DNA of 64,000 bases from the NCBI RefSeq assembly GCF_019654955.1, contig NZ_BPEV01000011.1, forward strand, positions 62,001 to 126,000, given 5' to 3'. This document shows, in pieces, positions 8,104 through 17,546 of this stretch (its first letter is position 1; the number at the start of each line of letters is the position of its first letter). The position numbers were made by a program, and so were the translations under genes. This DNA comes from Shewanella sp. KT0246. GTDB lineage: Bacteria; Pseudomonadota; Gammaproteobacteria; Enterobacterales; Shewanellaceae. The notes beneath the pieces were generated by a model. That model was given only the letters and a program-made list of their open reading frames with translations. It was not told the DNA's origin and ran no database searches.

Positions 8104-9084
8104 TTATTTCAGCATTTCGATTTGAGTTTGTTTTACAGCCGTAGCGACACTTTCACAAATGATGTTTCTTAGCCACAAATGCCCTGGTGCTTGGCTATTG
8201 CGTTCATGCCATAACAACACATAAGCCATTGGCATAAATTCGAACGGTAAGGGTATTTCTTCTAGCGGATATAATTTTACAGCGTGACGCGCAAAGCTCG
8301 ATGGCAGGGTAAATATCAAATCACTATGAGCGCAAATGCTTGCAGCACCATAAAAGTCAGGCACCGTGGTACTGATCTGACGCCGTAAATTTAAATTTGC
8401 TAAATGATAATCCAATGCCCACCAGTCATTGCCTTCACAACGAACCTGTACGTGCGACATACTTAAATAGGTATCTAAGTCCCATTTTTTGTTGCGGATC
8501 ACGTCTAACATTGGATGACCTTTGCGCACTAAACAGACCTGTTTATCTTTGAATAATGTTTGGTGCTCTATGCCATCTGGAAGTTGTTCGATTTTCAAAT
8601 CTGCTTGGGGGTGGGTATCACGCCCAGCAATACCAAAATCAATTTGGCCCAGCTGTAAATCTTGCATCGACTTTTCAGTCCAAACATAAGAGTCGAGTTT
8701 GACGTTGGGTGCATCATGTAAAATTCTGCCGATGAAATAAGGTAGTAACGTTTCATAGGCACTCTCGACCATAGAGAATGAAAAATGCTGGTGGCTACTG
8801 GCAGGTACAAAGGTCGGCGGCTGGGTGAGTTGATGCAAAGTTTGTAAAATTTGCGGCAATTGGTGCCCTAACTGAACAGCATGAGCAGTCGGTTTTAAAC
8901 CGTGAGCCGTTCGCTGAAATAAAGGATCATCAAGGGTTACCCGCAAACGATTAAGACTTTTACTGAGCGCGGATTGGCTTAAGTGCAAACGACTCGCAGC
9001 ACGGGTGACACTTTGCTCTTCGAGCAGGACTTGCAAGATGACCAGTAGATTTAAGTCAATCTTGGCAAGATTATCAATATTCAT
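8104..9084 (-). CDS. LysR-family transcriptional regulator
   Basis: A 326-residue LysR-type protein. The N-terminal winged helix-turn-helix is textbook: LDLNLLVILQVLLEEQSVTRAA-type sequence, then LHLSQSALSKSLNRLR at residues about 33-48. The rest is the periplasmic-binding-protein-like effector domain. It is divergent from a Bcr/CflA-type efflux gene, the usual arrangement when a LysR protein controls its neighbour; that link is inferred. A 16-bp dyad with LysR-box character lies between the two start codons. The inducer is unknown. Confidence 0.88.
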   Translation of the reverse strand: MNIDNLAKIDLNLLVILQVLLEEQSVTRAASRLHLSQSALSKSLNRLRVTLDDPLFQRTAHGLKPTAHAVQLGHQLPQILQTLHQLTQPPTFVPASSHQHFSFSMVESAYETLLPYFIGRILHDAPNVKLDSYVWTEKSMQDLQLGQIDFGIAGRDTHPQADLKIEQLPDGIEHQTLFKDKQVCLVRKGHPMLDVIRNKKWDLDTYLSMSHVQVRCEGNDWWALDYHLANLNLRRQISTTVPDFYGAASICAHSDLIFTLPSSFARHAVKLYPLEEIPLPFEFMPMAYVLLWHERNSQAPGHLWLRNIICESVATAVKQTQIEMLK

Positions 9085-9103
9085 GTGATATTCCTTGACT
9101 GAT

Positions 9104-9119
9104 ATTCCTCTAGGGAAAT
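9104..9119. promoter_or_regulatory. Candidate LysR-type operator
   Basis: ATTCCTCTAGGGAAAT is an imperfect dyad with the T-N11-A shape bound by LysR proteins, placed between the divergent LysR and MFS genes about 20 bp from the regulator start. Confidence 0.3.
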
Positions 9120-9213
9120 TTACTTAGGAAATCATACCATTTCTATTCATACCATGAGTAGTCTAGAATGCGCGCCAGAATCAACATTTGAATTAAAGAA
9201 AGAGAATTGAACA

Positions 9214-10422
9214 ATGAGACGTAATTTGTTGCCAACGCTGATGTTTATGGTGCTACTAAGCCCATTAGCCATCGATATTTACTTACCATCAATGCCAACC
9301 ATGGCATTAGAGTATGGTGTGAGTGGCAGTCAGGTTCAGTCGACATTAGTGCTGTTTTTGTTTGCGATGGGCTTAGGGCAAATCCTGATTGGTCCTTTAG
9401 CGGATCGTTTTGGGCGTCGTCCTATCGCATTATTTGGTATTGTCCTTTATGGCGTCAGTAGTCTTATTGGTGCGATGGCGCAAGAGTTTGAAGTACTGCA
9501 ATTAGCGCGAGTTTTACAAGGCCTAGCGGCTTGTTCAACCTCAATTGTGGTATTCAGTGCTGTACGTGACTGCTATAGCAGCAAAGAAAGCGTCAAAATG
9601 TATAGCTACTTAAATGGCGCTATTTGTGTGATTCCTGCTTTGGCACCAACACTAGGTGGCTTATTAGCGCTTCAATTTGGTTGGCGTTCTACGTTTATTT
9701 TTATGGCTCTGTACGCCATTATCGTACTTGCTATTGTATTAATTAAATTCCCAGAAACTCGTCCAGAGAACACCGATACCAGCGGTCCTTTATATCGTTG
9801 GGCACGTTATAAACCTGTGTTAAGTGATGCACACTTCTTGTTTTATGCTAGCACTTGTATGGTGGCTATGGCCTCTATCGTCACTTACGTATCGTATTCG
9901 CCAATGTGGTTAATTGGTGAGTTAGGAGTAAGTGAGCTTGCGTTTAGTGGTTTATTTGGCTTAAACGCTGCAGTGAATATTGCCGCTTGTTTTGCTGCGC
10001 CAGTACTCGTTAAGCATATTGGTAATCGTCCCGCTGTTGTTGTGGCACTGGGTATGATGTTATTGGCTGCCGCACTTGAAGTTGTGGTGCAATTAGTGGG
10101 GCCACAATCAGGTTTTGCTGCAGGTTTAGGCTTTATGCTGCCTATGATGCTGCTATGTATTGGCTTTGCTATTTTGCTCGGCCCTGCAACGTCAATGGCT
10201 TTATCAGCTTTCGGTGAAAGAGCGGGTACTGCAGCTGCCATGCTAGGTTGTATTCAAATGAGCGGTGCTTCAGTGTTAGCTGGTTTAATACAAATGACCG
10301 ATATTACAGCCCCATATGCTGTTGCCATCTTAATGGGTGGGTTATCTTTATTACTACTGGTAATGATGTCACTTAAAAGCTTAAGCCATTTGCATATGGA
10401 ACAAGTTCACCCAGAGCATTAA
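9214..10422 (+). CDS. Bcr/CflA-type multidrug MFS exporter
   Basis: A 402-residue, 12-segment major facilitator protein. Helix 1 carries LSPLAIDIYLPSMP, the hallmark of the Bcr/CflA drug:proton antiporter branch; the loop 2-3 motif is GPLADRFGRRPIALFG and the antiporter-type helix-5 region reads ALAPTLGG. Such pumps export bicyclomycin, chloramphenicol or sulfonamides in other bacteria; here the substrate is unknown. AAAGAAAGAGA precedes the ATG. A divergent LysR gene probably regulates it. A hairpin terminator follows. Confidence 0.87.
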   Translation: MRRNLLPTLMFMVLLSPLAIDIYLPSMPTMALEYGVSGSQVQSTLVLFLFAMGLGQILIGPLADRFGRRPIALFGIVLYGVSSLIGAMAQEFEVLQLARVLQGLAACSTSIVVFSAVRDCYSSKESVKMYSYLNGAICVIPALAPTLGGLLALQFGWRSTFIFMALYAIIVLAIVLIKFPETRPENTDTSGPLYRWARYKPVLSDAHFLFYASTCMVAMASIVTYVSYSPMWLIGELGVSELAFSGLFGLNAAVNIAACFAAPVLVKHIGNRPAVVVALGMMLLAAALEVVVQLVGPQSGFAAGLGFMLPMMLLCIGFAILLGPATSMALSAFGERAGTAAAMLGCIQMSGASVLAGLIQMTDITAPYAVAILMGGLSLLLLVMMSLKSLSHLHMEQVHPEH

Positions 10423-10448
10423 ACCCTTTGCGATAAACTGATTTAAGG

Positions 10449-10486
10449 CAATGCCGTTGAATAATACTCAACGGCATTGTTGTTTC
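10449..10486 (+). terminator. Terminator after the MFS gene
   Basis: CAATGCCGTTGA, a seven-base loop and TCAACGGCATTG form a perfect 12-bp stem followed by TTGTTTCT. Confidence 0.78.
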
Positions 10487-10570
10487 TGGCACAGTACAGC
10501 TAATTAGCGCTAAAATAGTCTTTCAAGGTGTGAATTTACAGTGATTGTTTAAAGCATAAAGATGTTCATA

Positions 10571-10577
10571 GAGGTGA
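10571..10577 (+). promoter_or_regulatory. Shine-Dalgarno that decides an ATT start
   Basis: GAGGTGA matches the anti-Shine-Dalgarno almost fully. Counting from its GAGG, six bases separate it from ATT at 10581. No ATG, GTG or TTG lies in frame between the upstream stop (10575) and the conserved cysteines. Confidence 0.6.
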
Positions 10578-10580
10578 AGT

Positions 10581-11180
10581 ATTAGAGTTATCTGTGATGA
10601 TTGTGGTTACCCAAAGACAACTTGTATTTGCGATAGTGTGTCACCTATGTCGATTAAGACAGGGGTGATTGTGCTTCAGCACCCATCTGAAGTTGAGCAC
10701 GCTAAAAATACGGTGAAGTTATTGTGTTTAACCTTGCCTGCGACGAAGGTGGTGGTGGGGGAAACGGCAGATGACTTTGCTGAACTGCAAGTATATTTAC
10801 AACAAGCTGGTAAACCGGTTTATTTAGTTTATCCGAGTGAAACCAGTCAAAGTGCAGCGGACTCTGAAGCTTCTGAAGAGTGTATTATTTTATTGATTGA
10901 CGGTACTTGGCGAAAAGCTTTTAAAATGCTCCAGCTTAATCCGTGGCTATTAGAGCTACCTGCGCTGCATATTGAGTTTGAAGGTGTATCACAATACCGT
11001 ATCCGTAAGGCAAAGCGCAGTGATAGCTTATCAACCCTAGAAGCGACAGCGTACATGCTTCAAGCTATAAGTCCATCATTGGACATAGCACCTATGTTTG
11101 CACCCTTTGATGCTATGGTGCAACATAAGCTAGATGCGATGCCTGCCGCAGTGCGTGCACGCTATGCTCAAGAAAAATAG
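10581..11180 (+). CDS. DTW-domain tRNA aminocarboxypropyltransferase-like protein, ATT start
   Basis: DTW/TDD proteins (TapT, TDD) transfer the aminocarboxypropyl group of S-adenosylmethionine to tRNA uridines. The frame has the DTW motif as DGTW (residues 107-110 counted from ATT), then RKAFKML and SQYRIRKAKRSDSLSTLEA, the conserved C-terminal block. The family's zinc-type cysteines, CxxC at residues 5 and 8 and CxC at 15 and 17, are present only if translation begins before the GTG at 10638. The only start that fits is ATT at 10581, six bases after a strong ribosome site. A product from GTG or ATG would lack the cysteines. The length from ATT is 199 residues. Confidence 0.8.
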   Translation: MRVICDDCGYPKTTCICDSVSPMSIKTGVIVLQHPSEVEHAKNTVKLLCLTLPATKVVVGETADDFAELQVYLQQAGKPVYLVYPSETSQSAADSEASEECIILLIDGTWRKAFKMLQLNPWLLELPALHIEFEGVSQYRIRKAKRSDSLSTLEATAYMLQAISPSLDIAPMFAPFDAMVQHKLDAMPAAVRARYAQEK

Positions 11181-11202
11181 CAGCAACAAAACAAGGAAGA
11201 TA

Positions 11203-11559
11203 ATGACGATGTTGAACCGCATGACAGCAATGGCTTTTATGAGTTTGATGCTAGCAATCTCTTTTACTGCAACAGCCAGTGATAAACCGCGTCTGACCTT
11301 ATCTCAAAAGGCAGACCAAGGCAGAATTGATTCTAAAAAGACGGAGCAAGAACAGCTAGAAAAAGCCCGTAAAGCTGCAAGCGATACCACAAACCGCGAA
11401 CAAGAAGTCCTAGCGCGTCAAGAGTCTGGCGAGTGGGAAAAAGAGCAGATAAAAAAGTCTCAAGCACAATTCAGTGAACGTGAGTCTCGCGCAGACAAAT
11501 ATCTACGCGAAGCCAAAGAGGCCGCTGCTAAAGAACGTAAAATCGAAGAGCAGGATTAA
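11203..11559 (+). CDS. Small exported coiled-coil protein, unknown
   Basis: A 118-residue protein. The ATG at 11203 follows AAGGAAG and opens a Sec signal peptide ending TATAS (about residue 25). The mature part is highly charged, rich in Glu, Lys, Gln and Ala, and predicted helical or coiled-coil throughout (KTEQEQLEKARKAASD, then KYLREAKEAAAKERK). It sits 22 bp after the DTW gene and may be cotranscribed. Its last codons overlap the end of the convergent modF by four bases. No family is recognised. Confidence 0.65.
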   Translation: MTMLNRMTAMAFMSLMLAISFTATASDKPRLTLSQKADQGRIDSKKTEQEQLEKARKAASDTTNREQEVLARQESGEWEKEQIKKSQAQFSERESRADKYLREAKEAAAKERKIEEQD

Positions 11560-13028
11560 CTGACGCAGGCTTTATAGCCCTCACTGTCTTCATCATAAAC
11601 GAACTCTAAGTAATGCTTGATGCTGGCTAAACTGTCTTGGTGATAATGAGACACATACAGTAGCTGACTTAAGTTTTCCCTTGCGATTAATTCAAGCGTG
11701 TTTCTTACTAAGCGGATCCCTAAGTAGTCTAACCCTTGGTAAGGTTCATCTAATATCAGCAATGTGGGTTGTTTCACTAACGCGCGCGCGATGAGTAATA
11801 GTCGTTGTTGGCTGTAATCCAATTGCTTCATTGGGGTGTTGGCCAGCGACTCCATATGTAAAATGGTTAGCCAATCATGAGCCACTTCTTTTTGTTTAAC
11901 ACTGGCTTGTTGATACAGGCCGATAGAGTCATAAAACCCAGATAGAATCACCTCCATAGCACTGCAATTGACCCGATATTGCAGGTGCAATGCTGATGAC
12001 ACCATTCCTATGTGCTGTTTAATCTCCCAAATCGTTTCGCCACTTCCACGTTGCTTGCCAAAGATCTGGATATCGTTGCTATAGCACTGTGGATGATCAC
12101 CGAAAATCAGTCCTAGTAATGTACTTTTACCACAACCATTAGGCCCTTTTACTTGCCAATGCTGACCATTATCAATCCGCCAGTTTATATCAGTAAAAAT
12201 GGTTTTATCACTGTAAGCCACTTTGCCATTTTTAAGTTCAAAAACGGGGTTTTCAAACTGACTTTGATGTTGGTGACGCTGCATTAATGCCAGCATTAAC
12301 TCGCTTTGTACCTTAGATTGAGACTTAATTTGTCCTATCACCGGATGACTGTTCCAGCTGGCTTTATCCATGATGCTGTCTAATTTACCGTGGCTGAATA
12401 TCGCAATGCTATCTATCCATTGCGGCATGTCTTCTTCGCGGGAAAATATCACCATCATAGGGATATTGAGTTGAGCAAGATACGTCGCTAGAGATTGCCT
12501 ATGTTCAACATCTAAACCTGCAAAGGGGTTATCTAGTACAAGAAAGTCGGGTTGTGATGCAATGGCGCGCGCCAACATGACTCGACGAGTTTCGCCGGTG
12601 GAGAGTTCATGAAACCCACGCTGTTGTAGATAGTGTAAATCCAGATCCGTTAATATTGAATTGACGAGGGTGTCTTTGTTATCGGTGCAGGCATGAACTT
12701 GTAGGCTAATGAGATCCATAACCGTACTGCCTTTATCGACCACGTTGGAAAAGTCGGTATCATCATTTTCAAGCTCTAAGGCCTGCAACCTTTGTTGTTC
12801 TGTTAACGATACTTGGGCGATGTTGTTAGATGATTTAGTGATACTTCCTGAGATAATGTCTAGTTTATGACTAGGATCATTTGGCTGACAAAGGGCATCG
12901 CCAATCAATGAACCAATATCGCTATGAGCGCAAAAAACGCCCCATGATTGATGGCAAATATGCCAGTCGGCAATATCAAGGCTGACACTGTTGGTTTTGG
13001 CTGTAAACTCATGAAACTTGATATCCAT
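11556..13028 (-). CDS. modF: ModF-like tandem ABC ATPase with a degenerate first half
   Basis: About 490 residues with two ABC ATPase domains, matching E. coli ModF across its length (for example RGSGETIWEIKQHIGMVSS and ILDEPYQGLD). The C-terminal domain has a full Walker A (GPNGCGKST) and Walker B with catalytic Glu, but its signature reads DYSQQ. The N-terminal domain keeps LSTGETRR but has lost the P-loop (CAHSDIGSLIG) and has LDNP in place of LDEP, so it probably does not hydrolyse ATP. No molybdate transporter genes are adjacent and the true role is unclear. The start at 13028 is favoured by TAGGATG upstream; 13064 is possible. Confidence 0.8.
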   Translation of the reverse strand: MDIKFHEFTAKTNSVSLDIADWHICHQSWGVFCAHSDIGSLIGDALCQPNDPSHKLDIISGSITKSSNNIAQVSLTEQQRLQALELENDDTDFSNVVDKGSTVMDLISLQVHACTDNKDTLVNSILTDLDLHYLQQRGFHELSTGETRRVMLARAIASQPDFLVLDNPFAGLDVEHRQSLATYLAQLNIPMMVIFSREEDMPQWIDSIAIFSHGKLDSIMDKASWNSHPVIGQIKSQSKVQSELMLALMQRHQHQSQFENPVFELKNGKVAYSDKTIFTDINWRIDNGQHWQVKGPNGCGKSTLLGLIFGDHPQCYSNDIQIFGKQRGSGETIWEIKQHIGMVSSALHLQYRVNCSAMEVILSGFYDSIGLYQQASVKQKEVAHDWLTILHMESLANTPMKQLDYSQQRLLLIARALVKQPTLLILDEPYQGLDYLGIRLVRNTLELIARENLSQLLYVSHYHQDSLASIKHYLEFVYDEDSEGYKACVS

Positions 13029-13265
13029 TAATTTCATCCTAGGTTTATTCGCTTTACTTAGCAAAAAATGACCATATCACTATTAATTTGAAGCATAACA
13101 AGGTGATGATAAAAGCCATAATATTGTTTATTTATAAGTTGGGCGATTGAGTCAGTAAACAAATCGAAACAATTTCTTAGGCCCTGCAATAACAAAATAT
13201 TTAACAACTTCGGCTAGACCCTGTAGATTAAATCGCACAAAAACCATAATAACCATGGAAGATTT

Positions 13266-14567
13266 ATGCGTCCCTCAATGATTGCGCTTTGTTTAGCGAC
13301 ACTATTAAGCCCTATTTCGGCTCCCGTTTTAGCGAACACTCCCGATGCGGCCAAGCTTACCGCAGATATAGAACAGAAAGTGATTGAGTGGCGCCGAGAT
13401 TTGCATCAACACCCTGAATTATCGAATCGTGAATTTAGAACCAGCAAAGTGATTGCTAAACACCTTGAGTCTTTAGGCTTAGAGGTGCAAACAGGTATCG
13501 CTCACACTGGTGTTGTTGCCATATTAAAAGGGGCAAAACCTGGTCCGCTTATTGGTATTCGCGCCGACATGGATGCCTTGCCTGTCACCGAAGAAGTTGA
13601 TTTGCCATTTGCATCGAAAGCCACCGATACCTACCGCGACCAAACTGTTGGCGTGATGCATGCCTGTGGTCATGACACCCATGTTGCAATGCTTATGGGC
13701 GTGGCAGAAAACTTAGTCAAGTCACAAGCGAGTCTTGCTGGTGATGTGATGTTTATCTTCCAACCTGCTGAAGAAGGCGCACCAGCTGGAGAAGAGGGCG
13801 GCGCTGAGTTAATGCTCAAAGAGGGACTATTTGCTAAGCGAACGCCAGATCAAGTGTTTGGTATGCATGTCACTTCAAGCTTGCCAACTGGTGTGATTGG
13901 ACTGCGTTCTGGCCCTGCGATGGCGTCAGAAGACTCATTTACCATTACGGTTAAAGGTCGCCAAACTCACGGCTCTCGCCCTTGGGGCGGTGTTGACCCT
14001 ATTGTGGCATCAGCACAAATCATTAATAGCGTACAAACTATTATTAGCCGTCAAGTTGATGTGACTAAAGCGCCAGCTGTTGTGAGCTTTGGCGCCATTA
14101 ATGGTGGTATTCGCTCAAACATCATTCCCGATGAAGTAGAGCTGATTGGTACTATCCGTACCTTTGATCAAGATATGCGCGCTGAGATTAAAGTTAAGCT
14201 GGCTGAAATTGCCGAGCTTTCAGCTAAAACATTAGGCGCAACTGCGATTACTGAGATTGATGCTGGTTACCCTGTGACAGTTAATAATCCTAAATTAGTG
14301 GCTGACATGCGCCCAGTGATCCGCAGCGTAGTAGGCGAAGATAACTTGATTGAACCAGGGCTGATAACTGGTGCAGAAGACTTTTCTTATTACGCATTAG
14401 AAACACCGGGTTTGTTTTATTTTCTTGGGGTAACGCCTGAGGGGAAAGACCCTGCAACCGTTGCAAGTAATCATTCGCCATCATTTTATGTGGATGAAAG
14501 CGCGCTTAAAGTCGGCGTACAAACCATGACTCAAATCGCCTTAACTGCATTAGGCGCGACTAAATAG
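13266..14567 (+). CDS. Exported M20-family amidohydrolase
   Basis: A 433-residue zinc amidohydrolase of the hippurate hydrolase / N-acyl-amino-acid hydrolase group. A Sec signal peptide (MRPSMIALCLATLLSPISAPVLA) sends it to the periplasm, which is less common in the family. Metal-binding stretches are visible: GIRADMDALPV, MHACGHDTHVAMLMG, PAEEG and the late TGAEDFSYYA; GRQTHGSRPW belongs to the dimerisation lid. It likely cleaves N-acylated amino acids or peptides. Two M16 peptidase genes follow closely on the same strand, so the three probably form a periplasmic peptide-degradation operon (inferred). Confidence 0.88.
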   Translation: MRPSMIALCLATLLSPISAPVLANTPDAAKLTADIEQKVIEWRRDLHQHPELSNREFRTSKVIAKHLESLGLEVQTGIAHTGVVAILKGAKPGPLIGIRADMDALPVTEEVDLPFASKATDTYRDQTVGVMHACGHDTHVAMLMGVAENLVKSQASLAGDVMFIFQPAEEGAPAGEEGGAELMLKEGLFAKRTPDQVFGMHVTSSLPTGVIGLRSGPAMASEDSFTITVKGRQTHGSRPWGGVDPIVASAQIINSVQTIISRQVDVTKAPAVVSFGAINGGIRSNIIPDEVELIGTIRTFDQDMRAEIKVKLAEIAELSAKTLGATAITEIDAGYPVTVNNPKLVADMRPVIRSVVGEDNLIEPGLITGAEDFSYYALETPGLFYFLGVTPEGKDPATVASNHSPSFYVDESALKVGVQTMTQIALTALGATK

Positions 14568-14609
14568 AACTCATTGTCGTACTTTACGATTTATAAAAAG
14601 GAAAAAATC

Positions 14610-15938
14610 ATGAAACGCAGAATCGCCGCGTTAGTGGTATTACTGACAACTTGGGTGAGCATTAATGCTAATGCCACTACTCAAGAAGATGTGAATACGT
14701 TTACGTTAGATAACGGCATGAAAATAATGGTGCTGGAAGACAGCAGTATTCCCAATGCCAATATGTATTTATTTTGGAAAGTGGGCTCGCGTAATGAAGT
14801 ACCTGGTATAACGGGGATTTCGCACTTTTTTGAACACATGATGTTTAATGGTTCTAAAAAATATGGCCCTAAAATGTTTGACCGCACGATGGAAGCTGCT
14901 GGTGGCGCAAATAACGCTTACACCACTGAAGATATTACTGTGTATACCGATTGGTTCCCAGCCAATGCGTTAGAAACCATCTTTGATTTAGAAGCAGACC
15001 GTATCGCTAATTTGGATATAAACCCTGAAATGGTTGAAAGTGAGCGCGGTGTGGTGCAATCAGAGCGCACTACAGGGCTTGAAAATTCAAACTGGCGTAC
15101 CATTCAAGAAGAGGTGAAGAGTGCGGCATTCAGAGCGCATCCTTACAGTTGGTCAGTGATTGGACATGAGTCTGATATTGCCGCTTGGAGTTTAGAAGAT
15201 TTACAGCAATATCATAAAACTTACTATGCACCGAATAATGCCGTGGTAGTGATTGCTGGCGATGTCAAAGTGGCTGAAGTGAAAAAACTCGCAAAGCAGT
15301 ACTTTGGTGTTATACCTGCACAAACGCCACCTAAAGCTGTACGCACAGTAGAACCGCTGCAAAAAGGTGAGCGCCGCGTATTTGTTGAAAAAGCGTCAGT
15401 GAGCACACCCAATGTGATGCTGGCTTACCATGTGCCTTCAACAAAGCATGAAGATTACTACGCGTTAGATTTACTGAATACTATTTTCAGTGAAGGTAAT
15501 AGCTCGCGTCTTTATCAAGGATTAGTCGATAAGCAAGTCGCTTCAAACGTGATGTCGTATTTACCAATGTCGTTTGACCCTAACTTATTTTACTTTATGG
15601 GTGTTGCCAATTTAGGTGTTGATGCTGTGCAACTTGAAGCCAATATGATTGCTGAAATCAATCGTATTAGCTTAGAAGGTGTTAGCCAAAACGAGCTTGA
15701 AAAAGTTAAGAATATTAAGCTAATGGACTTTTACCGTACTATGCAAACCATTAATGGCCGCGCTAATACATTAGGCCGTTATGAGTTGTATTTTGGTAGT
15801 TATGAAAAACTCTTCAGTGCGCCAGAAGCCTATAACAAAGTCACCGTTGAAGACATTCAGCGTGTTGCTCAAACTTATTTACGTAAAGCCAATCGCACAG
15901 TGGGTGTGTTAGCTGCAACAGAAGGAGCTGACCAATGA
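14610..15938 (+). CDS. M16 zinc metallopeptidase, catalytic subunit
   Basis: A 442-residue periplasmic insulinase/pitrilysin-type peptidase. The start at 14610 follows AAAAGGAAAAA and opens a signal peptide ending ANA. The inverted zinc motif HxxEH is intact as HFFEHMMFNG, with the distal glutamate in the ESERGVV region. The length is that of a single M16B half, so it needs a partner. The next gene overlaps its stop by four bases and encodes an M16 protein without the zinc motif, as in known active/inactive M16 heterodimers. Confidence 0.88.
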   Translation: MKRRIAALVVLLTTWVSINANATTQEDVNTFTLDNGMKIMVLEDSSIPNANMYLFWKVGSRNEVPGITGISHFFEHMMFNGSKKYGPKMFDRTMEAAGGANNAYTTEDITVYTDWFPANALETIFDLEADRIANLDINPEMVESERGVVQSERTTGLENSNWRTIQEEVKSAAFRAHPYSWSVIGHESDIAAWSLEDLQQYHKTYYAPNNAVVVIAGDVKVAEVKKLAKQYFGVIPAQTPPKAVRTVEPLQKGERRVFVEKASVSTPNVMLAYHVPSTKHEDYYALDLLNTIFSEGNSSRLYQGLVDKQVASNVMSYLPMSFDPNLFYFMGVANLGVDAVQLEANMIAEINRISLEGVSQNELEKVKNIKLMDFYRTMQTINGRANTLGRYELYFGSYEKLFSAPEAYNKVTVEDIQRVAQTYLRKANRTVGVLAATEGADQ

Positions 15939-17377
15939 TTTCATTATCAAGATTTAGCCAAAACACCACAGTGTCGGCCATTGCACTTGCTTGTACATTG
16001 GCGCTAACAGGTTGTGCAAGTACCAGTGATAAAACCAACACTGTTGATACCGGTAGCTTCAGCATGCCGCAGTACCAATCAATGACGTTAGATAATGGCC
16101 TTAAAGTGAATTTTATGGTGCAGTCTGAAGTGCCCATTATTAATGTAAACGCCGTTGTTCGAGCTGGTGCGGTGAATGACACTACCTCTGGCGTGTCGTA
16201 CATGACTGCTAAAAGTTTAATGCTTGGCGCAGGTGGTAAAACCAAAGCCGAGATTGAGCAGACGATTGATTTTCTTGGTGCTAGCTTAGATACCGCTTCA
16301 GGCCGAGAAAGCACACTAATCGGTGCTGATTTTATGAGTAAAGATGTCGATACAGTTCTGGCGATAATGCAAGACGTACTAATGTCGCCTGACTTTGATA
16401 GTGTTGAATTTGAGAAGCTAAGACAGCGGGAAATTGTTGGCTTATCTCAAGCAAAAGAAAGTCCTCGCGCTGTGATTGGTCGATACTATTCTAAAATGGT
16501 CTTTGGACAGCATCCTTACGCTAACCCTACAACGGGCAATAGCACTTCGTTAGCCGAAATCAATATTGCTCAACTGCGCGCATTCCACAAAAGTTATTAC
16601 CAGCCAAGCAACATGGCAATTAATGTCGTGGGTGACTTTGATGCAGCTGAAATGAAGGCCAAGCTAACCAAAGCCTTTGGTCATTGGCAAGGCTCTGAAA
16701 AAGCAGTGCAGCCGGATTTAAGTCAAGGTTTACCTAGCTTGTCGTCAAGCCGTGTGTTGTTGGTGGATAAGCCTGATGCTATTGAAACGACCTTTATTTT
16801 TGGTGGCTTAGGTATCAGTCGCGATAATCCTGATTATGTAGGGCTAACGGTAGTCAACACCATTTTAGGTGGCCGTTTTACCTCGTGGTTAAATGACGAA
16901 CTACGTGTTAATGCAGGTTTAACCTATGGCGCACGCTCTGGCTTTAATGCGTTTTCTGATTCAGGTACTTTTCAAATCAGTACCTTTACCAAAACCAGCA
17001 CAACAAAAGAGGCTATGGACTTAGCCTTAAAAACCTATGCACGTTTATGGGAGGAAGGCATAGATCAGCAAACCTTAGATTCGGCTAAAGCCTATGTAAA
17101 AGGTCAATATCCACCAAAATTTGAAACCGGCGGTCAACTTGCTGAGTTGATGGCTGATATGTATATCTACAAGTTTGATGATTCATTCATTAATGAGTTT
17201 CAAGCTAAGGTTGATGGCTTAACCCTTGAAGAAACTAAGCGTTTGATTCGCAATTACTTCCCGCAAGAAAACCTTCAGTTTGTATTAATTGGTAATGCAG
17301 CTAAAGTAGCTGATATCGCCAAAGAATATGGCGAAGTGACCCAAATTAATATGACGGACGTGGGTTTTGGTCAGTAA
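15935..17377 (+). CDS. M16-family non-catalytic lipoprotein partner
   Basis: A 480-residue M16-fold protein with a lipoprotein signal (LALTGC lipobox near residue 27). Where the partner has HxxEH this one reads VSYMTAKSLMLGAG, so zinc binding is lost. The C-terminal M16 signature (GGLGISRDNPDY, then GGRFTSWLNDELRVNAGLTY) is well kept and probably forms the substrate-binding half of a heterodimer. Its ATG lies within the stop of the catalytic gene, so translation is coupled. Membrane anchoring would tether the complex; that is inference. Confidence 0.86.
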   Translation: MISLSRFSQNTTVSAIALACTLALTGCASTSDKTNTVDTGSFSMPQYQSMTLDNGLKVNFMVQSEVPIINVNAVVRAGAVNDTTSGVSYMTAKSLMLGAGGKTKAEIEQTIDFLGASLDTASGRESTLIGADFMSKDVDTVLAIMQDVLMSPDFDSVEFEKLRQREIVGLSQAKESPRAVIGRYYSKMVFGQHPYANPTTGNSTSLAEINIAQLRAFHKSYYQPSNMAINVVGDFDAAEMKAKLTKAFGHWQGSEKAVQPDLSQGLPSLSSSRVLLVDKPDAIETTFIFGGLGISRDNPDYVGLTVVNTILGGRFTSWLNDELRVNAGLTYGARSGFNAFSDSGTFQISTFTKTSTTKEAMDLALKTYARLWEEGIDQQTLDSAKAYVKGQYPPKFETGGQLAELMADMYIYKFDDSFINEFQAKVDGLTLEETKRLIRNYFPQENLQFVLIGNAAKVADIAKEYGEVTQINMTDVGFGQ

Positions 17378-17409
17378 CGGATAGCCTTACCATTGTGGTT
17401 AATATTTTG

Positions 17410-17444
17410 AATGCCTTTTATCTTTGATGAAAGGCATTTTTATT
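17410..17444 (+). terminator. Terminator after the M16 pair
   Basis: AATGCCTTT and AAAGGCATT form a nine-bp stem followed by TTTTATT about 35 bp beyond the second M16 gene. Confidence 0.78.
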
Positions 17445-17546
17445 GCGTGATTCTAATGGTGCGATACTAAGTTCTAATTGAAAAAATAATCGCAATAAAA
17501 TAGTGTTCTTGCTAGTGAACCATTTAAATGAAAGGTGTCGTTGTTG

